From Pseudomonas sp. Q1-7 (lineage in GTDB: Bacteria > Pseudomonadota > Gammaproteobacteria > Pseudomonadales > Pseudomonadaceae), in the NCBI RefSeq assembly GCF_028010285.1, contig NZ_CP116304.1:2186501-2250500 (forward strand): a stretch of 64,000 nucleotides of DNA, given 5' to 3'. How positions within the stretch are numbered: the stretch's first letter is position 1; every line of letters begins with the position of its first letter. The notes under the pieces were generated by a model. The model saw nothing but the letters and a program-made list of their open reading frames with translations, had not been told where the DNA came from and made no database searches. Of this stretch, positions 25,804-34,800 are shown piece after piece. Both the position numbers and the translations under genes were made by a program.

Positions 25804-26400
25804 ATGCGCCGTCCGCACTGCCCGCGCTGCCAGCGTCCCGCAAGCCATTGCCTGTGTCCGCTGATCCCCCATCTGGCCAGCCGCACCCGAGTGCTGCTGT
25901 TGCAGCACCCGAGCGAGGTGAACCACGCGCTGAATACCGCGCGCCTTGCTGCCCTGGGGTTGGAGAACGCCGAGCTGCGGGTGGGCGAGCGCTTCGCCGA
26001 TCTGGCGGAGATGCTGGCCGATCCCCGCTACCGCGCCTGCCTGCTGTTTCCGGGCGACGATGCGCGGCCGGTCGCCGCCGCCGCGGCCGATGATCCGCGT
26101 CCGCTGCTGCTGGTGGTGCCCGACGGCACCTGGCGCAAGGCGCGCAAGCTGCTCTACCTCAACCCTGAACTGGACACCTTGCCACGGGTGACCCTGCCCG
26201 AGGGCCTGACCTCACGCTACCGCCTGCGCAAGGCGCCCATGGCTGGCGCGCTGTCCACCCTCGAAGCGATCGCCGCCGCCCTCGACATCCTCGAAGCGCC
26301 GACGCGCTTCGATGAACTGCTGAGGCCGTTCGAGGCGCTGATCCAGGGTCAGATCGAGGCGATGGGGGAGGAGACGTTCAGGAAGAACCACCCGCAATGA
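25804..26400 (+). CDS. DTW-domain protein (tRNA acp3U modification, TapT/YfiP-like)
   Basis: The product is 198 aa. An N-terminal Cys cluster (CPRCQRPASHCLC) binds zinc; the DTW region contains the motif as PDGTWRKARKLLYLNPEL, followed by SRYRLRKAP. E. coli YfiP (TapT) is a DTW protein that adds the acp group to U47 of tRNA, so this is the likely role. It starts 12 nt after gbuR, probably by chance rather than by function. Confidence 0.82.
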   Translation: MRRPHCPRCQRPASHCLCPLIPHLASRTRVLLLQHPSEVNHALNTARLAALGLENAELRVGERFADLAEMLADPRYRACLLFPGDDARPVAAAAADDPRPLLLVVPDGTWRKARKLLYLNPELDTLPRVTLPEGLTSRYRLRKAPMAGALSTLEAIAAALDILEAPTRFDELLRPFEALIQGQIEAMGEETFRKNHPQ

Positions 26401-26437
26401 CGAGCGATGCCGGCGGGCATTGGCACGGCCTTCTTCA

Positions 26438-26513
26438 TGTAGGCGCGAATTCATTCGCGAAGGGCCGCGCAGCGGCCCGTGGGTCCGCATCGCGAATGAA
26501 TTCGCTCCCACAA
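26438..26513. repeat. REP-like palindrome, copy f
   Basis: The shortest and cleanest copy: TGTAGGCGCGAATTCATTCG, then GGGCCGCGCAGCGGCCC as an inner hairpin, then CGCGAATGAATTCGCTCCCA. It separates the convergent DTW and lapC genes. Confidence 0.8.
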
Positions 26514-26529
26514 GGTTCCCCACAAGGGC

Positions 26530-27882
26530 TCAACGCTCCCGCATCGCTTCCTGGCGCGCCTTCAACACCGGTTTCAGCAGGTAGTCCAGCACGCTTTTCT
26601 CGCCGGTGATGATGTCCACGGTGGCGACCATGCCGGGGATGATCAGCAGCGGGTGGTCGTCCTGGCCCAGGTGGCTTTTCTCGGTGCGCACCTGGATGAG
26701 GTAGAAGCTCTTGCCTTCCTCATCCTGGATGGTGTCGGCGCTGATCAGTTCCAGGTCGGCCTTGAGGCCGCCGTAGATGGTGTAGTCGTAGGCGGTGAAC
26801 TTGACCATCGCCTTCTGCCCCGGATGCAGGAAGGCCACGTCCTGCGGGCGGATGCGCGCTTCGATCAGCAGGCTGTCTTCCAGTGGCACCACTTCCGCCA
26901 GGTCACTGCCCGGCTGCACCACGCCGCCGATGGTGTTGACCTTGAGCTGCTTGATCACCCCATGCACTGGCGACACCACCGTGGCGCGGCTGACGCGATC
27001 GTCGATGGCCTTGCTGGTGGAGGTGATCTTGGACAGCTCGGTGCGGGCCTCGTTGAGTTCCTTGAAGGCGTCGGAGCGGAACGACAGCCGACTTTCCTCC
27101 ATCTTCCGTTCGCTTTCCGCCACCGCCGCCTCCGCGCGCGGGATGGCCAGGTTGGTGGCTTCCAGTTCGCCGCGCGTCTCCACCGCGCTGCGCTGCAGGC
27201 GGAGGATCTCCACCTGGGAGATGGCGCCGGCCTTCACCAGCGGCCGGGACATGTTCAGCTCCTGCTGGATCAGCCCCAGGCTGGAGCGGTACTGCTGGCT
27301 CTTGGAGCGGAATTCGGCCAGCTCCTGTTTCTTCTGCCGCAGTTGCTCGCCGAGGATGCGCTGTTCGCTCTCCAGGCGCAGGGTGCGCGCCTGGTGGAGG
27401 GCCTTCTCGTCCTCGGCCAGTTGCGGTGCCTCGCGGAGGATCTCGTCGGGCAGCTTCATCTCGCGGCCCTCGGCCTCGGCGGACAGGCGTTCGACGCGCG
27501 CCATCAAGGCCAGTCGATCAGCCTCGGTCTCGCCCTTGTTGGAGAGAAAGCGGGTGTCGTCCAGGCGCAGCAGCACGGTGCCCTTGTCCACCACCTGGCC
27601 TTCGCGCACGAGGATCTCGGAGACGATGCCGCCCTCCAGGTTCTGGATGACCTGCACCTTGCTCGACGGAATCGCCTTGCCTTCGCCGGTGGTGACTTCC
27701 TCGAGCACCGCGAAATGCGCCCAGGCCAGCGCGACCAGCAGCAGGCTGCACGCCACCCAGACGGTGATGCGCGTGGCCCGTGGCGAGTCTTCCAGCAGGG
27801 CGCCGGCCACGTCCGGCATGAACTCGGTGTCGGCGCCATCGCGGCGGCCGAAGTAGGAGGGAGCTGTTTCCGGGCTGGCCAT
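26530..27882 (-). CDS. lapC: Type I secretion membrane-fusion protein (HlyD family), LapC-like
   Basis: The product is 450 aa with a cytoplasmic N-terminus, one transmembrane helix at about residues 40-59, a first lipoyl half (VIQNLEGGIVSEILVREGQV), a long coiled coil (about 120-290), the second lipoyl half (SPVHGVIKQLKVNTIGGVVQ) and a beta-barrel end. This is the HlyD/LapC periplasmic adaptor linking the LapB ATPase to the LapE outer-membrane channel. It lies 11 bp after lapB in the lapE-lapB-lapC operon. The cargo is the divergent adhesin. Confidence 0.9.
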   Translation of the reverse strand: MASPETAPSYFGRRDGADTEFMPDVAGALLEDSPRATRITVWVACSLLLVALAWAHFAVLEEVTTGEGKAIPSSKVQVIQNLEGGIVSEILVREGQVVDKGTVLLRLDDTRFLSNKGETEADRLALMARVERLSAEAEGREMKLPDEILREAPQLAEDEKALHQARTLRLESEQRILGEQLRQKKQELAEFRSKSQQYRSSLGLIQQELNMSRPLVKAGAISQVEILRLQRSAVETRGELEATNLAIPRAEAAVAESERKMEESRLSFRSDAFKELNEARTELSKITSTSKAIDDRVSRATVVSPVHGVIKQLKVNTIGGVVQPGSDLAEVVPLEDSLLIEARIRPQDVAFLHPGQKAMVKFTAYDYTIYGGLKADLELISADTIQDEEGKSFYLIQVRTEKSHLGQDDHPLLIIPGMVATVDIITGEKSVLDYLLKPVLKARQEAMRER

Positions 27883-27893
27883 GGGGTGCCTCC

Positions 27894-30053
27894 TCAGGCG
27901 TTGCCCGGGCCGATGCGGCCCTTGCGCAAGGCATCGATGACGGTGTCCTTGGGCCCGTCGGCGACGATCTGGGCGTTGTCCAGCACCACCAGGCGATCCA
28001 CCAGCGCCAGCATCGAACTGCGGTGGGTGATGAGGATCAGTGTCCGGCCTGCCGACCAGGTGGCCAGGCGCTGGCGCAGTTGCTCCTCGCTGCTGTTGTC
28101 CATGGCGCTGGTGGGTTCGTCGAGCACCAGCAGCGGCGGGTCGAGCAGCAGCGCGCGGGCCAGCAGCACGGCCTGGCGCTGGCCGCTGGAGAGCAGTTGT
28201 CCGCGTTCGCCCACCGGCCGCTCATAACCCTGCGGGTGCTGCCGGGCGAGGTCGGCGACGCCGGTCATTTCCGCGACTTCGAGCATGCGCTCGTCGCTGA
28301 CGTAGCGCGCGCCCAGGGTCAGATTGTCGCGCAGGCTGCCGGCCAGCAGTGGCAGGTCATGGCTGACGTAGCCGATCTGCTGGCGCAGGTCGCCAATGTC
28401 GGTCTGCCGCAGGTCGATGCCGTCCAGCAGCAACTGGCCCTCGTCCGGTGTGTAGAAACCGAGGATCAGTCGCGCCAGGGTGCTCTTGCCGGAGCCGCTG
28501 CGGCCGATGATGCCGACCCGCTCGCCGGCGGCCAGGCGCAGGCTGATCTTGTTCAGTGCGGGCGAGGTCTGGCCCGGGTAGCGGAACTCCACCTGGCGCA
28601 CCTCCAGGTGGCCCTGGAAGGTCTGGTGTTCCAGTGGCTGCTGCACGGCCTCGCGCTCCTGGGGCAGGGCCATCAGGGCATCGGTGGACTTCATGGTCAG
28701 GCGCGCCTGCTGGTAGCGGGTGATCAGCCCGGCGATCTGGCCAAGGGGGGCCAGTACCCGGCTGTTGAGCATGTAGCAGGCCACCAGGGCGCCGACGCTG
28801 AGGTTGCCGGCGATGATGCTGTAGACCCCACCGACGATCACCGCCAGGCCGGCGAACTGCTGCATGAACAGGGTGCCGTTGGTGGCCAGGGCGGAGAGGA
28901 AGCGGGCATGGCTGTCGAGGCGGGTCAGGGCGCCGTGGGTGTGTTCCCAGTGGTGCTGGCGTTCGCTTTCGGCGCCGCAGGCCTTGAGGGTTTCCAGGCC
29001 GGAGAGGGTTTCGATCAGCAGCGCCTGGCGCTCGGCGCCCAGGGTCAGGCTGCGTTGCACCGTGTCGCGCAGGCGGACCTGGATGATCCAGGCGAAGATC
29101 GCGGTGAGCGGGAACGCGAGAAGCGGGATCGCCACCAGTGGCCCGCCGAGCAGACCGATCACCAGCAGCATCAACACCGAGAAGGGCAGGTCGATCAGGC
29201 TGGTGAGGGTCACGGCGGTGAGGAATTCCCGCAGGCCCTGGAAGTCGTGGATGCTCTGGGCGAAACCGCCAACGGTGGCCGGCCGCGCCTTGAGCGACAT
29301 GCCGACGATGCGTTCGAAGAGGGTGGCCGAAAGCACCACGTCGGTCTTCTTTCCGGCGGTGTCCAGCAGGTTGGCGCGCAGCACCCGCAGCAGCAGGTCG
29401 AAGCCGGTGCCGATCAGCAGGCCGATGGTCAGCACCCAGAGCGTCGCGGTGGCCTGGTTGGGCACCACGCGGTCGTAGGTCTGCATCACGAACAGCGGCA
29501 CCAGCATGCCCAGCAGGTTGATCAGGAGGCTGGCGAGCATGGCGTCGGCGTAGAGCCAGCGGGACAGCCGCAGGGTGTCGCGGAACCAGGAGGTCACCCG
29601 CGGCACCAGCGGCGCGCGGGCGTCCTCCAGCTCATGGCGTGGGCGCGCGAACAGGGCCTGGCCGGTGTACTCCAGGGCGAGCAGCTCGCGGGCGATCCAT
29701 TGCTCGCCACCGTCGGCCTCGCTGGGCAGGATCAGTGCCCGGCCCTGGTCGTCGAAGCGGGTCAGCACCGCGCTGCGGCCGCCCTTGAGCAACAGCAGCA
29801 GCGGCAGGTTGAGCGGCGAGATGGCGTCCAGGTCGCGACGCAGCAGGCGCCCCTGCAGGCCGGCGCGGGCGGCGGCGCGGGGCAGGAGTTCGGCGGACAG
29901 GCGCTGGTCCGGCAGTGGCAGACCGCTGCTCAGGCTGGCGCGGCTGGCCGCGCGGCCGTGCAGCCGGCAGAGAATCAGCAGGCTGTCGAGCAGTGGGTCG
30001 TCATGACCCTGGCGCGGGTCCCTGGGACTGTCAGTCCGCTCCATGGTGGTCAT
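27894..30053 (-). CDS. lapB: Type I secretion ABC transporter with C39-like domain, LapB-like
   Basis: The product is 719 aa. The N-terminal 140 residues form a C39-like domain in which the peptidase Cys region is degenerate (LLDSLLILCRLHGR), typical of LapB/HlyB-type exporters that bind rather than cut their cargo. Six helices follow (about 165-430). The nucleotide domain has Walker A GRSGSGKST from 517, signature LSSGQRQ at 621-627 and Walker B LLVLDE at 641-646. It powers export of the large adhesin across both membranes with LapC and LapE. lapE ends 22 bp upstream. Confidence 0.92.
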   Translation of the reverse strand: MTTMERTDSPRDPRQGHDDPLLDSLLILCRLHGRAASRASLSSGLPLPDQRLSAELLPRAAARAGLQGRLLRRDLDAISPLNLPLLLLLKGGRSAVLTRFDDQGRALILPSEADGGEQWIARELLALEYTGQALFARPRHELEDARAPLVPRVTSWFRDTLRLSRWLYADAMLASLLINLLGMLVPLFVMQTYDRVVPNQATATLWVLTIGLLIGTGFDLLLRVLRANLLDTAGKKTDVVLSATLFERIVGMSLKARPATVGGFAQSIHDFQGLREFLTAVTLTSLIDLPFSVLMLLVIGLLGGPLVAIPLLAFPLTAIFAWIIQVRLRDTVQRSLTLGAERQALLIETLSGLETLKACGAESERQHHWEHTHGALTRLDSHARFLSALATNGTLFMQQFAGLAVIVGGVYSIIAGNLSVGALVACYMLNSRVLAPLGQIAGLITRYQQARLTMKSTDALMALPQEREAVQQPLEHQTFQGHLEVRQVEFRYPGQTSPALNKISLRLAAGERVGIIGRSGSGKSTLARLILGFYTPDEGQLLLDGIDLRQTDIGDLRQQIGYVSHDLPLLAGSLRDNLTLGARYVSDERMLEVAEMTGVADLARQHPQGYERPVGERGQLLSSGQRQAVLLARALLLDPPLLVLDEPTSAMDNSSEEQLRQRLATWSAGRTLILITHRSSMLALVDRLVVLDNAQIVADGPKDTVIDALRKGRIGPGNA

Positions 30054-30075
30054 GGTCCTGGACTCCCATTCGGGC

Positions 30076-31431
30076 TCACTTCATCTCGGGCAGTTGGGCT
30101 TCGCTTTTCACCTCGGTGAGGGCAACGGCTTCGGCCGGTACCACGACTTTCTGGCGGCGCAGCAGGTCGCCCATGGCGGAAATCACCCGGTACATGGAGA
30201 ACTCCTCGGTGTAGCGCACATCCACGTAGCGGCGGTTGGCGGTGAAGAGTTCGTTCTCGCTGTCCAGCAGGTCCAGCAGGGTGCGCTGGCCAAGGCCGAA
30301 CTGCTGCTGGTAGGCCTCGCGGACGCGGGCGGTGTAGTCGGCGTAGGCGCGGGCCTCGGGGGTCTGCTTGCGGGCGTTCTCCATGGCGTTCCAGGCCAGG
30401 GAGAGGTTCTCGTTGAGCACCCGCAGGGCGTTGTTGCGGATGTCCATGGACTGGTTGATCTGGTGCGCGGCGGCCTGCAGGCGGGCCTTGTCGCGCATGC
30501 CGTTGAACAAGTTGTAGTTCATCACCACGCCGGCCCGCCAGGTGTTGTAGTGGCCCTCGTCGCCCTGCACGTTGTCGTCGGCGGTGGTGGCCAGTTCGGC
30601 GTCGAAGCGCGGGTAGAAGGGCGCCTTGGCGGATTCGTACTGGCTTTCGGCGGCCTGCACGTCGGCCTGGGCGGATTTCAGCAGGGGGTTGGTGTCCATC
30701 ACGCCCTGGCGCGCGGCCATCAAGTCGGCGGGCATTTCGCCCTTGATGGAGGCCGGCGTCACCAGTTCGTCGGCGGGCACACCCACGGCGCTGTAGAAGT
30801 TGGCTTCGGCATCGGCCAGGTTCACTTCCTCGGTGTAGAGGTTGTTCTTGGCCAGGGCCAGGCGTGCTTCGGCCTGGTCGACGTCGGCGGTGCTGCCCAC
30901 GCCGCGCTCGCTGCGCAGGCCGATCTGGTCGTGGATGCGCTCGTGGGCCATCAGGTTGTTCTTCGCCAGGATCACCATTTCGCGGCGTTTGAGCACATCC
31001 AGGTAGACCTCCACCGTGCGCAGCGCGAGGCTTTCGGCGGTGCCCAGGGTGAAATACGCGCGCGAATTGACCACGGATCGGGTGCGCTCCACCTCGTTGG
31101 GCGTGTTGAAGCCGTCGAAGAGCATCTGCCGCAGGCGCAGTTCGGCGTCGCGGAAGTTCAGGGTTTCCTTGTTGTGATCGCCGAGGGCGCGAGTGGTGGG
31201 GCTGTCGGACTGCTCACGCCCTACACCGGTTATCAGGTCGACGGTCGGTAGGTACCCACCTTTGGCGATTTTCGCCTCTTCGTCGGCGACCAGGCGATCT
31301 TGCGCACTGGCCAGGAGCTCGGGATGTTTGTCCAGAGTGCTCTGGATCGCCTCCGTAAGCGTCATGGCGTGGATCTGCATGGCCGACATCGCGAGCAGAA
31401 TGCCGGTCCACAGGGGGCTGAGAGTGTGCAT
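30076..31431 (-). CDS. lapE: TolC-family outer-membrane channel, LapE/AggA-like
   Basis: The product is 451 aa with a signal peptide (MHTLSPLWTGILLAMSAMQIHA). Two outer-membrane efflux protein repeats with long helices are seen (MTLTEAIQSTLDKHPELLAS... and VQAAESQYESAKAPFYPRFD). It is the first gene of lapE-lapB-lapC and forms the outer-membrane exit; in LapA systems the retention module of the adhesin is held in this channel. The adhesin gene is divergent from its start, 462 bp away. Confidence 0.9.
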   Translation of the reverse strand: MHTLSPLWTGILLAMSAMQIHAMTLTEAIQSTLDKHPELLASAQDRLVADEEAKIAKGGYLPTVDLITGVGREQSDSPTTRALGDHNKETLNFRDAELRLRQMLFDGFNTPNEVERTRSVVNSRAYFTLGTAESLALRTVEVYLDVLKRREMVILAKNNLMAHERIHDQIGLRSERGVGSTADVDQAEARLALAKNNLYTEEVNLADAEANFYSAVGVPADELVTPASIKGEMPADLMAARQGVMDTNPLLKSAQADVQAAESQYESAKAPFYPRFDAELATTADDNVQGDEGHYNTWRAGVVMNYNLFNGMRDKARLQAAAHQINQSMDIRNNALRVLNENLSLAWNAMENARKQTPEARAYADYTARVREAYQQQFGLGQRTLLDLLDSENELFTANRRYVDVRYTEEFSMYRVISAMGDLLRRQKVVVPAEAVALTEVKSEAQLPEMK

Positions 31432-31893
31432 TTTCTGTCGTTCTCCATGTCGGAATTCTGCTTCCCGGCGCCGAAAATTTGGCGAAATTCCATGGCAAAC
31501 CGTTTCAGGCCTGTAACATCAGAGCTAAGAACAACTTTCAAGCGACCTAAGAAGAATTCTTCACAAGCCTTATCAGGAAAAATTCTTATGCACTCGTCGG
31601 AAATCCAAGACATCTTCATGCCAGCAGTTCGTATGTTTTGGGCCTTCCGGACCCGCCGTGCGAACGCGCAATGCGGTCAGGCACAAATCAAGAAACACAG
31701 GGCGGGGTAATCCGACGAGAAAGCGTCACGTCGGTCTGTGCGACGATTTATTGACGTTGCGTGGTTTTTTATTGGCGTGGACCTCGTCCTCTGATTCTTC
31801 ATCCCTCCGTTGCTCGGTTCGGACGTGCTGTGACCCACATCGATTGGGATCGGCGCTGCCCGACTGGCAGCACGTGGTGCGGGAGGAAGGAAC
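31432..31893. promoter_or_regulatory. lapE / adhesin divergent intergenic region
   Basis: The 462-bp gap is clearly more AT-rich than the flanking genes and has no plausible ORF. It holds a perfect 12-bp palindrome GAAGAATTCTTC at 31551-31562, a TTGACG at 31751-31756 in an AT-rich stretch (GATTTATTGACG) and the strong RBS GGAGGAAGG before the adhesin ATG. Promoters for both operons must lie here; c-di-GMP/FleQ control would be expected by analogy with other lap loci, but I see no full FleQ consensus. Confidence 0.5.
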
Positions 31894-34800
31894 ATGGCTG
31901 GATCAATCGGGGTCGTTCGCCAGGTCGTGGGCGAGGTCTATGCGGTAGCAGCCAACGGTGCGCGCCGCTTGCTGACCGACGGTGACCGGGTATTCGCCGG
32001 CGAGCAGCTGGTTACTGGCGCCCGGGGCGCGGTGGCCGTGACGCTCAGCAATGGTCAGGAGCTGGTGCTGGGCCGCGAGAGCAGCATGCCGCTGCACAAT
32101 GGCCTGCTCGCCAATGCCCCTGACGGGGCCCGGCCCGACGCCGCTTCTGCGGCGGCCGCGCCCAGTCAGCAGGACCTCACCGACGTCGAGCAACTGCAGG
32201 CCGCTATCGAGGCCGGCGTCGACCCGACCCAGGCTGCCGAGGCGACAGCAGCCGGTCCTGGCGTGGGCGCCGGTGCCGGCAACGCAGGTGGTGGTCATTC
32301 CTTCGTGCTGTTGGACGAGGTTGGCGGCGCGCTGGACCCGACCATCGGGTTCCCCACCGGCGGCATCGGTGCGACCCCCGAGTTCCCTACGCCCTTCATT
32401 GACCTCGCTCCCGAGGTCGTTCCCGCGGTGGTCGATGAACCGGTCAACGGTGTACCGGTCGCCGAGGACGACGTACAGGGCATTCGCGAAGGCCAGGAAA
32501 GCGTCCAGGGTAACGTGCTGGACAACGATGACGGTGGCCCCGATCTGCCCACTACCTTTCTCTCCTGGCAAGCTCCAGGCGCCAGCAATGGCCCCGGCGG
32601 CAGCCTGGTGGTCAACACGCCCTATGGGGTCGTGAGCCTGAATCCGGATGGCAGTTACAGCTTTGTACTGGCCAACGGTACGCCTGCTGTGGAAGGGTTG
32701 GCGGAGGGCCAGACCGTCGACGTCAGCTTTGGCTACAGCATTCAGGACAGCAACGGCGACCAGAGCAGCGCGACCCTGACCATCACCATCACCGGCAGCA
32801 ACGACGTGCCCACCATCGACGTCAGCAGCCCGAACGCCGAAGGCGGCCTGGCCCAGGTGTTCGAGAAGGGGCTGGTGGGCGGCAGCGCGGCGGGGGATGG
32901 CAGCAACGTCACGACGGGCAGCTTCACGGTGGGTGATGCCGACGGGCTGGCGGACCTGAAGAGCCTGAGCGTCGGCAGCCTGAGCCTCGACCTGAGCGTC
33001 AGCGGCTTCGCCAGCCTGGTGGGGCAGAGCTTCGCCACCGCCCATGGCACGGTGCTGATCACCGGCTACAGCAACGGTACCTACAGCTTCAGCTACACCC
33101 TGACATCGGCCACGACCGATGCCGCCGGTCCGGAGACGGACGGCTTCCTTATTAGTGTGGGGGATGGCCTGGCCACGGCCTCGGCCACGGTAAGCATCGA
33201 GATCGTCGACGACCTACCCAGTGCCAATCCGGACAGCGGCAGCCTGATCGAGAATGGCGCATTGTCGAGCCTGGTCGGGAATGTGCTGGACAACGACGTG
33301 GGCGGCGCTGACCAGCCGAAAGCCTTCAGCAGCTGGAATGGAGTGGCCGGAGCCACGCCCGGCGAGGGCGGCAGCCTGCTGGTGAACACCCCGTATGGCC
33401 TGGTCACCCTGAACCCGAACGGCAGCTACAGTTTCGTGCTGGCCAATGGGTCGGCGGCAGTGGAGGCGTTGGCTGCGGGGCAACAGGTGAGTTTGCAGTA
33501 CGCCTATACCATGCGTGACGGTGACGGTGATCCGAGCAGCTCGACCCTGACCATCACCATCACCGGCAGCAACGACGTGCCCACCATCGACGTCAGCAGC
33601 CCGAACGCCGAAGGCGGCCTGGCCCAGGTGTTCGAGAAGGGGCTGGCGGGCGGCAGCGCGGCGGGGGATGGCAGCAACGTCACGACGGGCAGCTTCACGG
33701 TGGGTGACGCCGACGGGCTGGCGGACCTGAAGAGCCTGAGCGTCGGCAGCCTGAGCCTCGACCTGAGCGTCAGCGGCTTCGCCAGCCTGGTGGGGCAGAG
33801 CTTCGCCACCGCCCATGGCACGGTGCTGATCACCGGCTACAGCAACGGTACCTACAGCTTCAGCTACACCCTGACATCGGCCACGACCGATGCCGCCGGT
33901 CCGGAGACGGACGGCTTCCTTATTAGTGTGGGGGATGGCCTGGCCACGGCCTCGGCCACGGTAAGCATCGAGATCGTCGACGACCTACCCAGTGCCAATC
34001 CGGACAGCGGCAGCCTGATCGAGAATGGCGCATTGTCGAGCCTGGCCGGGAATGTGCTGGACAACGACGTGGGCGGCGCTGACCAGCCGAAAGCCTTCAG
34101 CAGCTGGAATGGAGTGGCCGGAGCCACGCCCGGCGAGGGCGGCAGCCTGTTGGTGAACACCCCGTATGGCCTGGTCACCCTGAACCCGAACGGCAGCTAC
34201 AGTTTCGTGCTGGCCAATGGGTCGGCGGCAGTGGAGGCGTTGGCTGCGGGGCAACAGGTGAGTTTGCAGTACGCCTATACCATGCGTGACGGTGACGGTG
34301 ATCCGAGCAGCTCGACCCTGACCATCACCATCACCGGCAGCAACGACGTGCCCACCATCGACGTCAGCAGCCCGAACGCCGAAGGCGGCCTGGCCCAGGT
34401 GTTCGAGAAGGGGCTGGTGGGCGGCAGCGCGGCGGGGGATGGCAGCAACGTCACGACGGGCAGCTTCACGGTGGGTGATGCCGACGGGCTGGCGGACCTG
34501 AAGAGCCTGAGCGTCGGCAGCCTGAGCCTCGACCTGAGCGTCAGCGGCTTCGCCAGCCTGGTGGGGCAGAGCTTCGCCACCGCCCATGGCACGGTGCTGA
34601 TCACCGGCTACAGCAACGGTACCTACAGCTTCAGCTACACCCTGACATCGGCCACGACCGATGCCGCCGGTCCGGAGACGGACGGCTTCCTTATTAGTGT
34701 GGGGGATGGCCTGGCCACGGCCTCGGCCACGGTAAGCATCGAGATCGTCGACGACCTACCCAGTGCCAATCCGGACAGCGGCAGCCTGATCGAGAATGGC

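Noticed and set aside
31865-31880. Sigma-54-like TGGCAG-N-GGTGC before the adhesin
   Set aside because: The GG to GC spacing is 11 rather than 10 bp and the site lies only 14 bp before the ATG, too close to act as its promoter.
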